Assembly: GCA_963070105.1 (NCBI GenBank)
Contig: OY718804.1
Span: forward strand, 496,001-560,000
Direction of reading: 5' to 3'
DNA length: 64,000 nt
Source: Litomosoides sigmodontis
Taxonomy: Eukaryota; Nematoda; Chromadorea; Rhabditida; Onchocercidae
The stretch's first letter is position 1, and each line of letters begins with the position of its first letter. This document shows, piece by piece, positions 15,101-29,700 of this stretch. Under the pieces are notes generated by a model. That model saw nothing but the letters and a program-made list of their open reading frames with translations, was not told where the DNA came from and searched no databases. The translations under genes and the position numbers were made by a program.

Positions 15101-18100
15101 TTCTGATTCCGGTACACCCGAACATAAGTGTGTTAAAAATTATCACTAAAGAAAAACTAATTTTTTTAAAAATGGAAGTGAAAAGTTTAGAGTAAGCTTA
15201 ATGCGTCTTAATTCCTACCACTGCTTCCTTATCGTTAGATGAAAAGGTAAGGTACGGTGCATTGCTCTTTCAAGTACTACACGTGTACCGTAGTAGATGC
15301 TTTGCTGGAGTTAGGTTGATTTCATTGAAAACTAGTACTTTTTGATGATGCAAGCGTTATTCGCAAAAAATTTCCCACTTCTATCAATGGAAGTTTGAGA
15401 TAACATTTTTGTGACAGTAACAATGGTAAAATGAGGTGAACATTTCCTATTGAAATGATTTAAATTAAATTTGACGGTGTATTTGACGAGTTATGATGTG
15501 ATTGTAGCTTACCGGTGAGAAGCACACCTTTCGGTAGCAATCCATCGATAGCAGTTCATCTACCTGGTGACCCAACGATTACCACCGAAACAACCACCAT
15601 TACCGCTACTAAGGCAATTAAAAAAGTTGCGAGAGGTTCGAAATTTGCCGACGACACTTCCTCGGTAAGTTTATTTCAATTTCAATTTTAAATTTAATTT
15701 AACAGTTATGAAAAACTGTCTTATTTGTAAGTTGAACCTCTTCCTAATTTATATCAATTGTGCATTGAGTTGTGAGTGAGGAGACAAATTTTAATTCCTT
15801 TTAATTTTAACTTCATTTCAAAAATAACACAAGGTGAAATGTATTTGACAATTGAAATTTACATTTCAATGTATTATTTTTTTTATTTTTAAAGGAGAGA
15901 GGGAGAAGGACAGATTTGCAAAATTTCTCATCTATAACTCCAGTGATTAAATCATAATGTGAATTTCAAACCTATAATTCCATTAATGAATAACTTGAAG
16001 GCGGATTACTCTTTGAAAAAAGGGAATACTAATGAAAATTGCAAATGAATATTGGACTGAACGCAAAAGACAATATATTCAGGCTTTTGCTTGCGAAGCA
16101 AAAAATAATTTTTACAGTTCTAATTAACCTGTACAGAGATGGTTAAACTGTCCAACGGATAGATGAACTGCTATCGATGGACTGTTCCTCTGTTTGTTCG
16201 AAATTTTTTCATCGATGGCACATGTCGCCTTCTTTTCTAGGCCATATTTTACATTGAAGTACTACCACTGCGGGAAGTTGACTTTTAGAACAGTTATGAG
16301 ACAAACTTTCAGCTTACAGACTAGCCTAGTCGAAGTTTAGTGGGAAATGAGCTTCAGACTGGATTTTTTCCGTAAATTGGGACAAAAGGCAACTAACATT
16401 TAAAATGAGACCGGAAACAGGAAAGGAGAAGAGTGGAGGCAGCGTGATGCTATCCTGATTCATTCATTCATTCCTCTCTCATAGCATCAAGAAATAACGA
16501 TAAAATTTGAAAAACTGAACTTTTCTTTTTCGTAATTCTATCAAACTGCTCTCTCTCTCTCTCATTTGCAATGAGAGAAAAGGGGGAGGGAGAGAGCGAG
16601 AGCAAGAGAAAGAGGCACAACTGTAAATAATGACGTCACACTTGCTTTATTAATGATCACTTTCATAATTTCTGAGTTAGTTTCACAAAAGAAAGGAAAA
16701 AGGAAGGGCAAAGTAGACGAATTTAATTGTTTGATAAAATGAGCAGAGAACTCCCACCTAATATTAAACGGCAATATTCACAAGTAATAATATTAGGTTA
16801 TTTCGATAAGTTACTTTAATTAATGCATGTGATTATTAACAGTAGTTTTTCGCATACTTTGCAACTCTCTCCCTCTCTCATTCCCTTGCGTCTTCCACAT
16901 CACCACCATCTTCTTCTTCCACTTCCCCTCTCAAACATCAAGAAGCAAAAAAGACGAAAAACGAAGTACAGATGTGTCACCAAATTTTGTCAATTTTTCG
17001 AATTACTTTTTAGTGAAGGAAATTTCGTAACAAACATCCGCAACTTGTCTTGTCGCATTTTGCTGCACTTAAAATGCGGTAAATTTAGAATATTTGGTGA
17101 AATTAAATTAAGAGAAGTTGATTGAATTGAATTGAATTGAGAAGAAAGACGTGCGTAAATATTCGTCATTTAAACATGTCATTGAAGTACAGGTGATACT
17201 TTCATTTGGCTATCAATTAGTGTATGAACTAATTTTACTTGAAAATTTACCGAAATTACAGAAATAGATAAATTGAGAATCGTCAAAAGTTCAATTTTCT
17301 TTAATATGATGAAAAAACAGCGAAATGTCAAACTGAATTAATTTTGCAATTGAACTGATAAATATCAATGAAGGCAATTAATTATGTTGAAACAATTTTT
17401 ATCGATTATTTCAACTAGTATTAGTATTATTATTAGTAGTAGTACTTTGACTAATTACGATGATTTACGTCTAATTCGACTTGAGTTTTTAAATGTGATA
17501 TCATTGATATTCGTCGTTTAAAACTTTCATTAAATTATCAAATTGGCTGATAAGCGACAGTTTCGCTAATGTATCTTCTTTTTCAAACATTATAAAAATA
17601 TATTGAAAAAGCACCCATTTTTCTCACATAATCTGTTCATCTCACATTTTGAAATACATATTAAAGATTTGAAATTTTCAAAAACATCTTATCGTACTAA
17701 ATTGCAGCTAAATTGTCACAGCCACTATCATTTAGAAATGTTTATAATTTATGTAAAATTTTGGCAATTTGTTGCTTTCTTCGCTTATTTCAAAATAGAA
17801 AAGTTTATCTTCTTAGTTTTGCATGAAGCAAATACGTATTTGTGGATGATATTTTGCGAAAATTGTAAAATAAACAACCGAAACTTCATTTTCCTGTGGT
17901 AGGAAGGATTGATGAGGAAGGATACTGAAATGATACTTCGCTTCGCCCCCTCCCTTCCAGGCTCCGCCGTTCCACAGCTCGAAAATTCCTCGAAAATGTA
18001 CTTTTTTCCTCCCTTCTTTTTCATAAATAACAAGTAAAATGCCTTGAACATTGAAAATTAAAGAACTAAAAGCGAACATATACAAATAGACTTTTTTCCT

Positions 18101-21100
18101 TTTTTGAAAAAAAGAAATGAATTAGTTAATTCTCACGAAGTAGGACGTCGTGAAGTGTTGTAACAAATTTAAGCAGAAAAAATTTTTGTACGATAATTAT
18201 TGTAATAAATTGTAGTTCGATATTTTATGCTTATTATTAGATCACTTTCCCGTTTCCTTTTTCTTATAAAATATGAATTTTGGCATAATTAATTATTTCA
18301 TTATTGTTGTCCTGTCTTTTGTATTTTTTAATTTAGCTTGGCGTTGAGTAATTTCGAAAATTACTATTGATTAACGAATTATTGAAAATGCTCAAATGTA
18401 CATTGAATTTCCAGTTGGCGTCTCAGTGACGTCATTTACAATTCGATACACAATTGTCGCAAAAAGTAAAGTCAAATAAATGAATGTGAGAATATAGCGA
18501 AATGTAACTAGCACTTTAATTAATAAATGAGGTGATCAATTTACTTTTGCTAAAGGCTATTTAAAAAAGTGTTTGAAAAAGACTATTAATTGCTTTGTTC
18601 ATGAAAAAATTTTATAAAGTTAATAGTTCACATTGATTTTATTTCCTTGAAAATAAAATAAACTTTAAATTATTACAAATATAATATGAGATTATTTTGG
18701 ACCAATGCTTAATTAAATAATTAACAGCCTGTGTTTGCCTAATATTTTGCAAAAGCTTAGTGAAAAGTTTCCTTCCTTATTTGCCTGTAAATCTTGCGAA
18801 TACACAGTAAATGCAAGTTTTCGAAGACATTACTATTAATAGTAACGGTCAGTAGTTAGCAATTGTCTTAGACATTGCCGCTTCTATCAGTTTAACAGAT
18901 TATATTTAAATTTCTACTTTTGGAAATGAAAATAATAAATTTGTAAATTGAGAAAATCAGCAGCTATTTCCCTCAGTATTTTTTTGTGAAACAAATTTTG
19001 GGTTTTAAGCAAACGAACGGCGAAGAAAAGGACAAAAGGAAAAATGAAAAAAAAAACATTTATGTGCAATTATGAATCGATGCAATTTGCAAGTGCTGCC
19101 TTTTTCGTCCTTTCATTGCTTGTTGCTTTTAAATTGTTTATTTTTTGTTGCAACGAAAGGTAAATAAGACAGGCGAGCGAGTCTCGATGTGTGCAAAAGA
19201 TCTTAGCTAATGCTGCTTCATTACTTTTATAGATTCAACTCCAACTGTTTTATTTCAAAGAGAAATGAATAATAAAATTTAGAAAAACAAACACTTTCAG
19301 CCAAACAGTCTTTTTTTGGTTAGCTACATTAATATATGATAATGAAATATTCGAATGCAACTTATGAATGCATTAATTTTAAAATTAAAGCAGAGGTTTA
19401 GCGCAAACAATCCTGAACATGTAATGAGATGTTAGCGAATATAGGCAATGTAAGTGTCGCTCATTAATTGTCAAAAATTTGAAATTTTATTCTAAATCTC
19501 GTTTTTGGAAGAGTAGCAAGGAGTAGGTTGTTGTTTTAAACAATTTGTCAGGAAAATATTTTATGAAAGTAACTTTTTCACTGCTTTTTTCCTTTCCTTT
19601 TCATTGTAATAAAAAGAGATATTGAAGATGGAGGAGAGATAGGAGGAGAAAGGGAAAACAAAAAGTAAAGAAATAGCAGTAAAGAAAATTTTAAAAGTAC
19701 TTGGCGTGAAAATTACAAAAAAAAAAAAATATTTCTCCCAACTAAAATTACCAAATATTTTTTTGCAAATTTTTTTTTCAAATCGATTTAATTAATTAAT
19801 TAACCCAGTCCTTGCAAAGCAGTACACCCAACCAGTATTAAATGTCCTTTTTTTCTTCATTCTTATTTTCTACTTTTTTTGAAGGGTTGTCAATTTTTCA
19901 CTCCTAATTACTCTGTTTGTTTTTGCCTTTCTTCTGTCGTACAACATCCATCCATCCGTCCATCCAAATTATTCTTTCACGAATTCAGTTATTCATTCAT
20001 TCATTCACTCATCCGTCGACCGGGTTTCCGTCTTGACATTTTAAATTTTATGAAAGATAAATTTTGATTGTTCATTCCCATTTCTTCACTTGCATTCCTC
20101 ACTTCCTGCTCTTCCACCTGCTAATTTTGCTGTTGAAGTTAAATTTGAACTGTGAAACAAAAAAGGTTAAGTAAATGTGTTTATGCTTAAGTAGAACAGC
20201 TAATCGTATTAGTCACGCTGTACAGGAGAAATTAAAAACAAACACTAATACTGCTAAATCTGCTACTACTGTAATTTCAACTACCACTACTGCTACTACT
20301 ACTGATGCAGTGGATGCGATTGCCACAGAATTTAAATCGAAGAAACGGCGACACAATAAAGTAATGGTAATTTAACTTTTATTCATCCTCTTGATTAGAT
20401 CCAAATTATTTCATTTATCAAAAAAAGACCAACTAACTGACTTCTAATTCACCCATTCTTTTTATGCAAATAAATCAAATATTTTTGCACTTCACTTCCT
20501 TCCTTCATAATCAACATAATTAACACGATCAAAATTTAATTTAATTGAATGGAAGCATTTTTTGAAAATATAAAAAATTGTGGAAAAAATTTTGCAAATT
20601 ACTGCTTGGAAATTGACGCTTTTGTGTTGCAATGAAAAAAACAAACTATTTTCACCTTTACAATCGTTTGAATTTCATTTCACTCTGTTGTTGATGTAAA
20701 TGAGTAATTTGCAAATGGAACAAATAGCGTTCATCTATTGATAAACTATTTGAAATTGATTAATTTACATAATGCAACAGAGTATACGTGAGGGATTACT
20801 CCGAGGCTGTAACTCTCATTTGCATATTCGTGGATTATAATTCGGAAAAGTGAAAAAAGTTCATTTCCCACAAAATGGTCAAATAAATTTTTTGAGCGAA
20901 AAAATTACAACTTTTAAATACTCATATTTGCGAGGGAAAGAAATGGAAAAATCCAAAAAATTAATTGGAAGTGATATATTCGATTGCGTCCGTTGTGAGA
21001 GTAAACAAATGAATATTTACTTTGAAGTGATGAAAAAAGAATCTTTGCGTCTTCAGCATTCAAACGACAAATACATTTTTCTTTACTTTAAAAGAAAAAA

Positions 21101-24100
21101 GAATTTTGTATGAAATGGAAATTAATGTAATTAATTGATCAAAGATTTCGAATAAATTTTATTCAGCCTGAATTATATTTTTGAAGTTATACCAAAACAA
21201 AGTAAACAAGAATTTGACAAATTTAATTATCAAAACTGTTAATATCTGTTGTATGAGAGTGAATTAAAAATTGTAAAATAATTTGCATCGATTAATTTGA
21301 ATTTTGAAGTAAATGTGTGGAACGTGCTGAAAAATTGCTTTTGTAGGAGAAATTTGTATTTTGAGCAGTATTGAACGAGAATATATACAATAAATACGTA
21401 TATATCAGTTTACTTGTGTTATTTGTTTATGGCAAATTATTACAAATAAATTCAATTCGAAAATTTCTAGTCGAATTTCACTTCGTGCAGTGAGAAGTGG
21501 ACATTTTGAGATAAATTGATGTTTCAGTAAATTAATATTTCGATAAATTCTCTTTCAAATTTTGTTTTTTATTCTTTCATTGGTTCTAAAGTGAACGTTG
21601 TGAAATTGTTGCACATTTTGTTTAGAAAAAGTTTCACCAATTTCTCAAAGTCTTACAATGTTGCATCATTCATTCCAACATTCTAAAATTAAAAAAACTT
21701 ACATTTTCTACGGTAAACATTTATTTCACATGAAATTATGATTATTGTTATTACTTATTGTTGATCATCATTATTATTACATTATTATTATTATTGCTGT
21801 TGCGGTTGTTACCGTAATTTTAATTAATTATCACTGGCTGTTTTTTTTTTTCATTTGTTGGAGGCAAATGAAAATTTGTCCATAAATTTGCTATTGGCAT
21901 AAAATTTATGCTTGTAAGTTTGCTATTTCAAGGTTTACGGCAATTAAATGTTTGCGATGGATTAAGCCAAAGGGTAACTTTATGGTGAAATATTTAAGTA
22001 TCAAACAATTCGGACTACATCTTTCAACGCTCTTTGTAAAGGAAAAAAGTAAGGGAGGAAAGGGGAAGTGTATTTCGCTTTCTTCTCAACTTTAAATATA
22101 ATGTTTACTTAATTTTCCTTCCATCTAATTATGTACTTCTGGGATGAGTTGAAAATTTGTTGCTGCTAATTTCTTTTTATTGACAAAAGGAAAATAAAAA
22201 ACAAAATGAAAATAATATTTGTTAATTCACTGAACTTTAAAAAGTGTTTTTTAATCCAAATCTTTAGCAATCTGAAAATTTCTTTTTCTCCTCTCTCTCT
22301 CTCTCTCTGCTATGAGTTTTCAAAGATATAAAAATGAAAAATTTTTTAGTAAACTGTACCACAACTTTTTAGCCACATACGTCACCTGTTCCGTTGCTTA
22401 ATTCACCACCTATCGCACCATCTACCACCGAAACGTCGGCAAATTCAACCGCTGTCTCAACGTTAGCGGAGCAGTTTGAAATGAATTTCAATAAACAATC
22501 GGTGAATAACGTCAATTCCCTTCCAATTAGCGGCAATAAGTGGACTCCGAAGGTAAGTGAGTCTACCATTCCTACTAATTAATATCAACAAATCATTTCG
22601 ATGTCGATTAGCTGTACACTATCTTAATCAATTAATTAATAGAATTAATTAGCCGTAACCACTACAATTAGTTTTTGCTATCAGTGAATAATATAGTATG
22701 CTTGATCGTAGGATGCATTAAATGCGGTCAAATTAAACTAATTTAAATTATCATTTTCATTAATCTATGCAATAATTCCCTTTACAAGACAATGTTTTCC
22801 TAAAAGAGAATTATTTCTGTCAGACAACATAATGAATTATAAGTCGAATTACATTTGAAACGATGTGGGACGAGAAATAATTTTGTCATCGAGTAAGGTA
22901 TAACTATTAAGACAAGGATCATCTCATTTGCACATTGCAACTTTTGAATCGAACAAAATAGTATAAGTGGTAACTTAAAAGCCTAATTAATGTTAGCGAA
23001 ATCAATAAGCCATCAATAAATGTGTTTATTAAGCATTCATTGACTTAATTATTTTACTCGTAAAAAATTGAGAAGTTCATGCGTGAAATGACCTCGCGTG
23101 TTACGCATTCAATAACTTCTCAAATTTCATTTATGACAATCAAACTCTTCAAAAATAACTAAAATAGCATTCTATCTTGTTTATTTTTGGATGAGCAAAA
23201 GCTAAATTAAATTCAAAATATTTGAATAGCCTTTGCTAAAAAATAAAATTTTGCAAGAATGGCAGCAAAGTCATTTCATGGAAATCATTTGAGGAAAAGG
23301 TTGAAATTTAGGGTGGTCCAAAGCCGAAAGACTTACCTCAACTGTTGCCAACAGTTGAATTTAAAACGACATCATCCGGCGGAAAATACAAAAAAATCGA
23401 CTACGAAGTTATTGACGGCAACAACAGAGTGTCGCGCAGTGAAACACGTGGTAGCTCATCCTCACAGCACAACTTTGAAAATGTAAGTTGCAAATTGGGA
23501 ATTTATTTTGCTCTCAGTCAAATTATATGCCTAATTTGACAAATATTATCAATCAATATTTGCTATTTCTTAGCAGTACGAAATTTCCACGTTTTCCCTC
23601 GTAATTTTTTAAGCAAGAACTTAATTTCACAAAATTTCTCCTATCCTTTTTCACTCATCAATTCAATTAAGCTATCTGATTCCCAAATTTTCTGCACTAA
23701 ATGAAAAAATAATTTGTGATCGAATTAAACTTACTTATTTAATTAAAATGTTAATAAATTAAAAATTGAATTGTTTTAAAATACACAGAGTGCTATTCCA
23801 TCATTAGTGGAAAAATTGTAAAATTAGTAAAATTCGGGATGAATGAAGAGGGAGAGAGAGTAAAAGCGAAAATGGAAATGAATTAACTTTATCATAACGA
23901 ATTTGTTTTCATTTTATTTAAAAACAATAAATTATAATTAATTAAAAAAATGATTATTCGTTTTTTTTTTTATCGTTGTTTTCCTAATTTTACTCAATTA
24001 TCATTTCCTTTCAGTAATAGCTGTCATTTTCAATTTGAAAAAATGTTATTAAAGTAATACAAAATAGGTTAGACGCCTTTTTCCATACTTCGAAAAGAGA

Positions 24101-26738
24101 GAGAATGAATTTTTGTGTTTTTCTGAAGAATTTTGGATAATAAAAGTTGAAGTTAATTTTACTTAAAAAAATTTTTGATTGAAAATTGAAATCATATCGA
24201 TTGGTGGAAATCAACATTGCTAAAAAACCTTTTAATATGCTGGAATTTAGTTTCGTGTAAAAAACATTTTAAACTAAACTTTTAAGTGACCGCATTGGAA
24301 TATTGTGCGATAGGATTGCTCAAATTTTAGCGAACATTATTTTTGCTGAATTTGTTTCAACTTCATTCTTCTATTATTAAAAGAAAAAATTGTAGTTTAA
24401 TTGGAAATTAACAAATAAATTGTTTGAGTCGTTTATGTGAATGAAAATCAAAAATATATACTTTCCTATTTTACAGAAACGAGAAGGGAACTGTATGGAT
24501 TCGTCGTCATCCGACGCACAATTCACTTCACCTGTGCAACAAGAACAGGTAAACATTCCTATTCGTGAACTAAACCATCGGGTTCATATTTGGTGAGGAG
24601 ACTGAGGATTAAGGCGACATCCTGAAAAGTAGAGGATGCATGTAGCAAAGAGTAACGTCACGTACGTTACGGCTATGCTAACAGTAAATGAAGTGCCTTT
24701 GCATGGTAATGACACTGAGTACCTGAAAGAGCTGTGTAGTTGTGAACCAATACGTTTGTTAATTAAATGACGGAAAATTTATAAAGTTCACCTCACTATA
24801 TTTCGAATTTCCAACTAAGCCCACCATTTCCTATTTCCACGTATCGTTTTGGAGTTCATTTCTCGACGTAACGTATACTTTGATGCCTTCATTCTTCCGT
24901 ACTAAAAAAAATCGTTCTTGTCGTTTTTCCCTTCAACGTCGCTAATCTAGCAAACACTAAATTACATTGCTATTTAAAGTGTACTTGAAGTGAACAAACA
25001 TAATAAGTGCAGTTTTCAAGAGAAGCTTCTTTGTGAAGGCAATTAAAAAATGTGACTAAATAAAATTGTTTCATCACTTTAAGAGAATGATAAATAGGAA
25101 TGTTGAAAAGTTTGGAAAAAAAATTAGAGAAGGCTTTTTTTCTAAACATTTCATTATTTATTGGTGCAGCGCAGCGATGATAGGACGATCAATTTGAACA
25201 GCTAATCAAATTTTCAGATTACGATTTACGAGTATGATTCACAGGAAATCAGCCGTCGAGCAGGTGAAAAGCCAAATGTGCTTTCATTGCACGAACAAAA
25301 ATGTGAAAAGGATGTTTTAGCGGTAGTTCATATAATTTTACAAGATTTTGATTAAATTATTGAGAATTTTTTTTTAAGAAATTCTAAAGAGTTGGTTGGA
25401 AGGGAAAAAAGCGAAAATGTTAAATTTTGGACTGGAAGAGTTGCGAATTATTTCGAAAGCATTCATCGGAGCGTATCGATGGTTTTTTTTTGTTTCCTTT
25501 TTAGTTTCCGCAAGATTCGATGCCTCATCGACGTGAATGGACGGAAGAGATGAAAACGGAAGTGTGGTCATCCACTTCCAAAGGTGTTTGGCAATATAAT
25601 ACAAGGAATTTTCCGCCTGCCACTGTAACACCTCCTGCATCGACAGCGATTCGCCGGTTGTGGAGTGATACGGAATTGCGAAGTTCTGATGTGACAAGTT
25701 ATGAGGAGAAACCAAAAATGGATATTACTAGTGCTGCACCATCTTCAACAATTCTAGTGAAACAGGATCCGGAAGAACGGATGGCCACTTCTACTGATAC
25801 AAAAAATCGAGGCGCATCGTATTCCGTTGCTTCAACATTGGAGAAAACACGTGAACTTGATGAAGAAATTACTGTGAGAATGTTTTTTTCTTCTGCCAAG
25901 TGAATGTAATTTCTTGATTACCAATTATCGTCAACTCAATTATTTATTTTCATCATTTGCTATTTAATTACTAAATTAGTCTTAAAAGTGGGAGGAATTA
26001 CTCGCAGTATAATATTTCATTCATTCGATTATTAGTTAAATGGTAGTGCTAACATTCAGTAATTACATACATATTCCTATTCAAATTTACTGATGAAATT
26101 GCAAAAAAAAGTTACTTCAGCAAAAAGATGTTCGCCAGCATTCACCAATATGGGCAATAATAAAGTCAACTCGTCAAGATGAAAGTAATGAAAGCGAAGT
26201 GAGTTCGTTGCTAAATGAAATTTAAAAGTCTATGTCAATTGAAAGAAGAATTTCGCTGTAATGAAACTTTTTGTTTAGCAAAAACGAAATGAGATAGCGT
26301 CAGACTACAATACCACCGCCATTCGTACGTCAAAGTGGGAAGCAACGAATAGGGTAAATTATTATTTATGTATTGTTTTTGCTCAAAAATCTAAAGCACA
26401 ACGTGAAAGTAATAACTTTTTTTTTATTAAAGAGTTATTCACGTTAAAAATTGACTAACACTTGTGACACTCACGTTTGATTTATTAAGTAAAGCGCAAG
26501 TGCGCCGATGGAATACTCGAAAACACACTTAGTAATGTCTTGCGGTATTTTCTGCTCCAAATATTTGCCAAACACAATTTAAGGCATCAAAATAAACAAC
26601 TGAGCTTATTTGCTTCAATTGTGCTAAACTACCTATTTGAATTTTCTATTTAATGCAATCAGTTATTTGAAATTAATTGATTAAAAAATGATATTTTTAT
26701 GCAAATTCAATTAAATACCCCAAAAATTTCCGTTTTAC

Positions 26739-26769
<31 letters not shown>

Positions 26770-29700
26770 ACGAAAGCGAAAAGAGCTCGAACATTTAGTT
26801 CGTAAGAAAGATGAACCATAAATTTCTGAAATCGTCAGGCTTATTTTTTTAATTTATTATCAAAATTACTTCGAAAAAGCAAAGTGTCACAGTGGAACTT
26901 GTCATCCAACGAATATCAAATATTTTTCTAAAACTACGCTTGCGAAAATTTGCACTAAATTAATTAATTACAATAGAAGAATGGAATGCTTAACCACGGT
27001 GAAATACTTGCACTCATTTAAATATTTCAAAATTTCATTCTTTCAAATGATTTTAAATGATCACTGGCTGAAATTGAAATGTATTCCGCTTCACACTTAC
27101 TTATCGCATTCCAATGAACAATGAAACTTAGCGGGAAAAGAAGGATTCGTTTTCGGAATTTTTAACATTTCAAAAAATTTTCAATGACATTGAAAATCTA
27201 TTGAAATCTAATCGTCGGTGGTGCATAATAGCCATAAAATGTGAGATTTGAATTATTTTTTTCCCTTTTCCTTCATTTTTTAGTAAATCGAAAAAAAAAG
27301 AATGGAATTTCGTAATTACTTCCAATCATTAAACAAATTTCATTATTTTCCATTTCACAGATTACCATTCACGTACATGCAATGACCAACTATTTAATCC
27401 GTCAACGTACACACTTCTTTTTCTCATCCTACTTTTTCTCTCTCTCCCTCTCTCTCTTTTCTTACCTATTATTTAAATTATTTCAAACGATTAAAATCGC
27501 AGAAACATTTCACGCTTCATACCACTGTGATCATTCTTTGCGTAGTTGACAATGATGTATGTACGACGGACACACTTTTATCAGATTTATCATTTCTTAT
27601 TTCAGTTTCAATTGAAATTATACAAATAATTAGTGGTTCCAGAGGAACTGATCAAAATTAAAAACACTGAAAAAGGTTGATTTGCTACAGTAGCTAATTC
27701 GTTTGCAATTTGTAAATTTTATTGTTTGTTTGATTGGATGGTTGAATTTGAAATTTGATAGTTTACAGATTGCTTGCATCATTCACCGTCCTTTTGCTTC
27801 GCTCTCGTAGACGTGCCACGGGTGATAGCAAAAAAGGCTTATCGCTCTGATAAGCAAATAAAATTCTCCGTTGAAATTCTCACTCCTCTGATCTTATCAG
27901 CAAAGCTCCTCCTCCCCTTTTGCTTCTTCCGTAACCGATCAGATCAGATATGGCGGGGTTTTTTCACCTCACCGCATGGAACACGCCACACCCATCACCA
28001 CACGTATGCTTCATCGTCACTACAGTTTCCTCCTATGTCATCAGCTTTGATAAATTTAGAAAATTTTTTTTAATGAAATCAGTAGGGCCTGCAAAGTTTC
28101 CTGCATATCTTGAAATTTTAATAATTCAACATTTTGCTTTCTTTGTTTGTTCATTTATGAAGAAATTATTAGCTGAGGGAACGATTTTTGAAATTCTGTG
28201 GGCGCTGCGCATAATCGCAGTGGTGAATGCGATTCAACATTCAAATTTTTTACTTCTTAATTTGATTAATTCATCAATTATTAGTCCTCTCAACATCCCG
28301 TTAAAATGCTATATCCCATGTGATGTATTTACTCTCTTAAACAACGAAAAATTTCCACATTAACTTCTGCTAGCACAACGTTGAAAAATTTAGAGGTATT
28401 TTTATCAACCTGTAGGACTTTTCTTCTCAAACGAGGGAAGGCGAATTGAAATATTTAAATGGAGGAGGAAAATCTTCCATTGGCCGATTTAAAATGATAA
28501 AATTTGATATTTACAGAGCACAAAGGGACAATCAGATATGCAAGCGCAACAGAAAACTGCCCCAAAACAAACATCATCATCACCTGTAAGCTCTTTTTTT
28601 TGCATTTGTTAACTAATTATAAATTAAAAGAAAAGTCAAAAATCCCATCATTTTTATGAAATTTTAAATTTCATCTCGTCTTATTTTTTATTCTTCCAAC
28701 AGCACAGTTATTTAATGAATGTTAATTTTTGTTGGCGAATTATGCTATAAGCCTGTAGTCAAGCGCTTGTTATTAGCGGAACTAGTCATTTAGTTAAGCA
28801 GTTTGGAGCTTGCCCTTTTTTTTTAAAAAATTTACTAATTAATATTATACAATGAGTGAGTAAATAATTATCGGATACAACAAAAGCGATTTTTTTAATT
28901 TCCACTGAAATTAAATAGCAAAATAATACAACACAATTTTACTTAAGTAAAAAAATGAAAATTTTCAAAGACATAGCCATAATTCTCTCAAACAATAATT
29001 TTTTACGAATCAAATTTTTTTAACACTTTAGTATGTTCTTTATACTGTACAGTAATTTTGGATTTCTTCCAAAATAATTTTGGTCATGCAAAAAAGCAAA
29101 ATTTTTAAACTTTTATGATGTATAGTTAGAAGGTTTAAAATAAGATAAATGTGAGTAATTTTATTTTTCATCAAAAAGAATTTGCTAACTTAAAAAAATA
29201 CAACGATAAAACATTAACTGAAAAGTTTGAAGCATAAGGGGACAGTGAACTTTTAAGCTTACAAGTAGAAAATCTTTGCTGTCTAAGTAAATACTCGAAG
29301 AGTATTTGTTAACTAAGCTAATTGAAGTGCTAATATTAGCTAATTGAAGGGGAAGAGAACGATGCAAATGAGTGCTTCAAATAAATTAGCAAAAAAATAT
29401 TCAAACTTCTAATGTTTGGAAAATTTATTCATCCTTTAGTGCTTTTTTTTGAAATTCGTTTTTTTTTGCTTTTTTTTTTGAAAAAAATTTTTATTTGGAC
29501 ACCGTTCGTTTTACTTTAGTACCTAAATAAATATTTTGTATAAAATGAAACGAGTTTTCGCTTTGAAATGAAAATTTTGTTGGAAGTTTTGAAAAATGCA
29601 ATTTAGAATGTTGAAAAGTAAGCCATGTGGAGTGTTATTACATTTTAATTCTCCTGCACCAAATCCACCGGTGAATTTTACTTTATTAAACTGTCTGATT

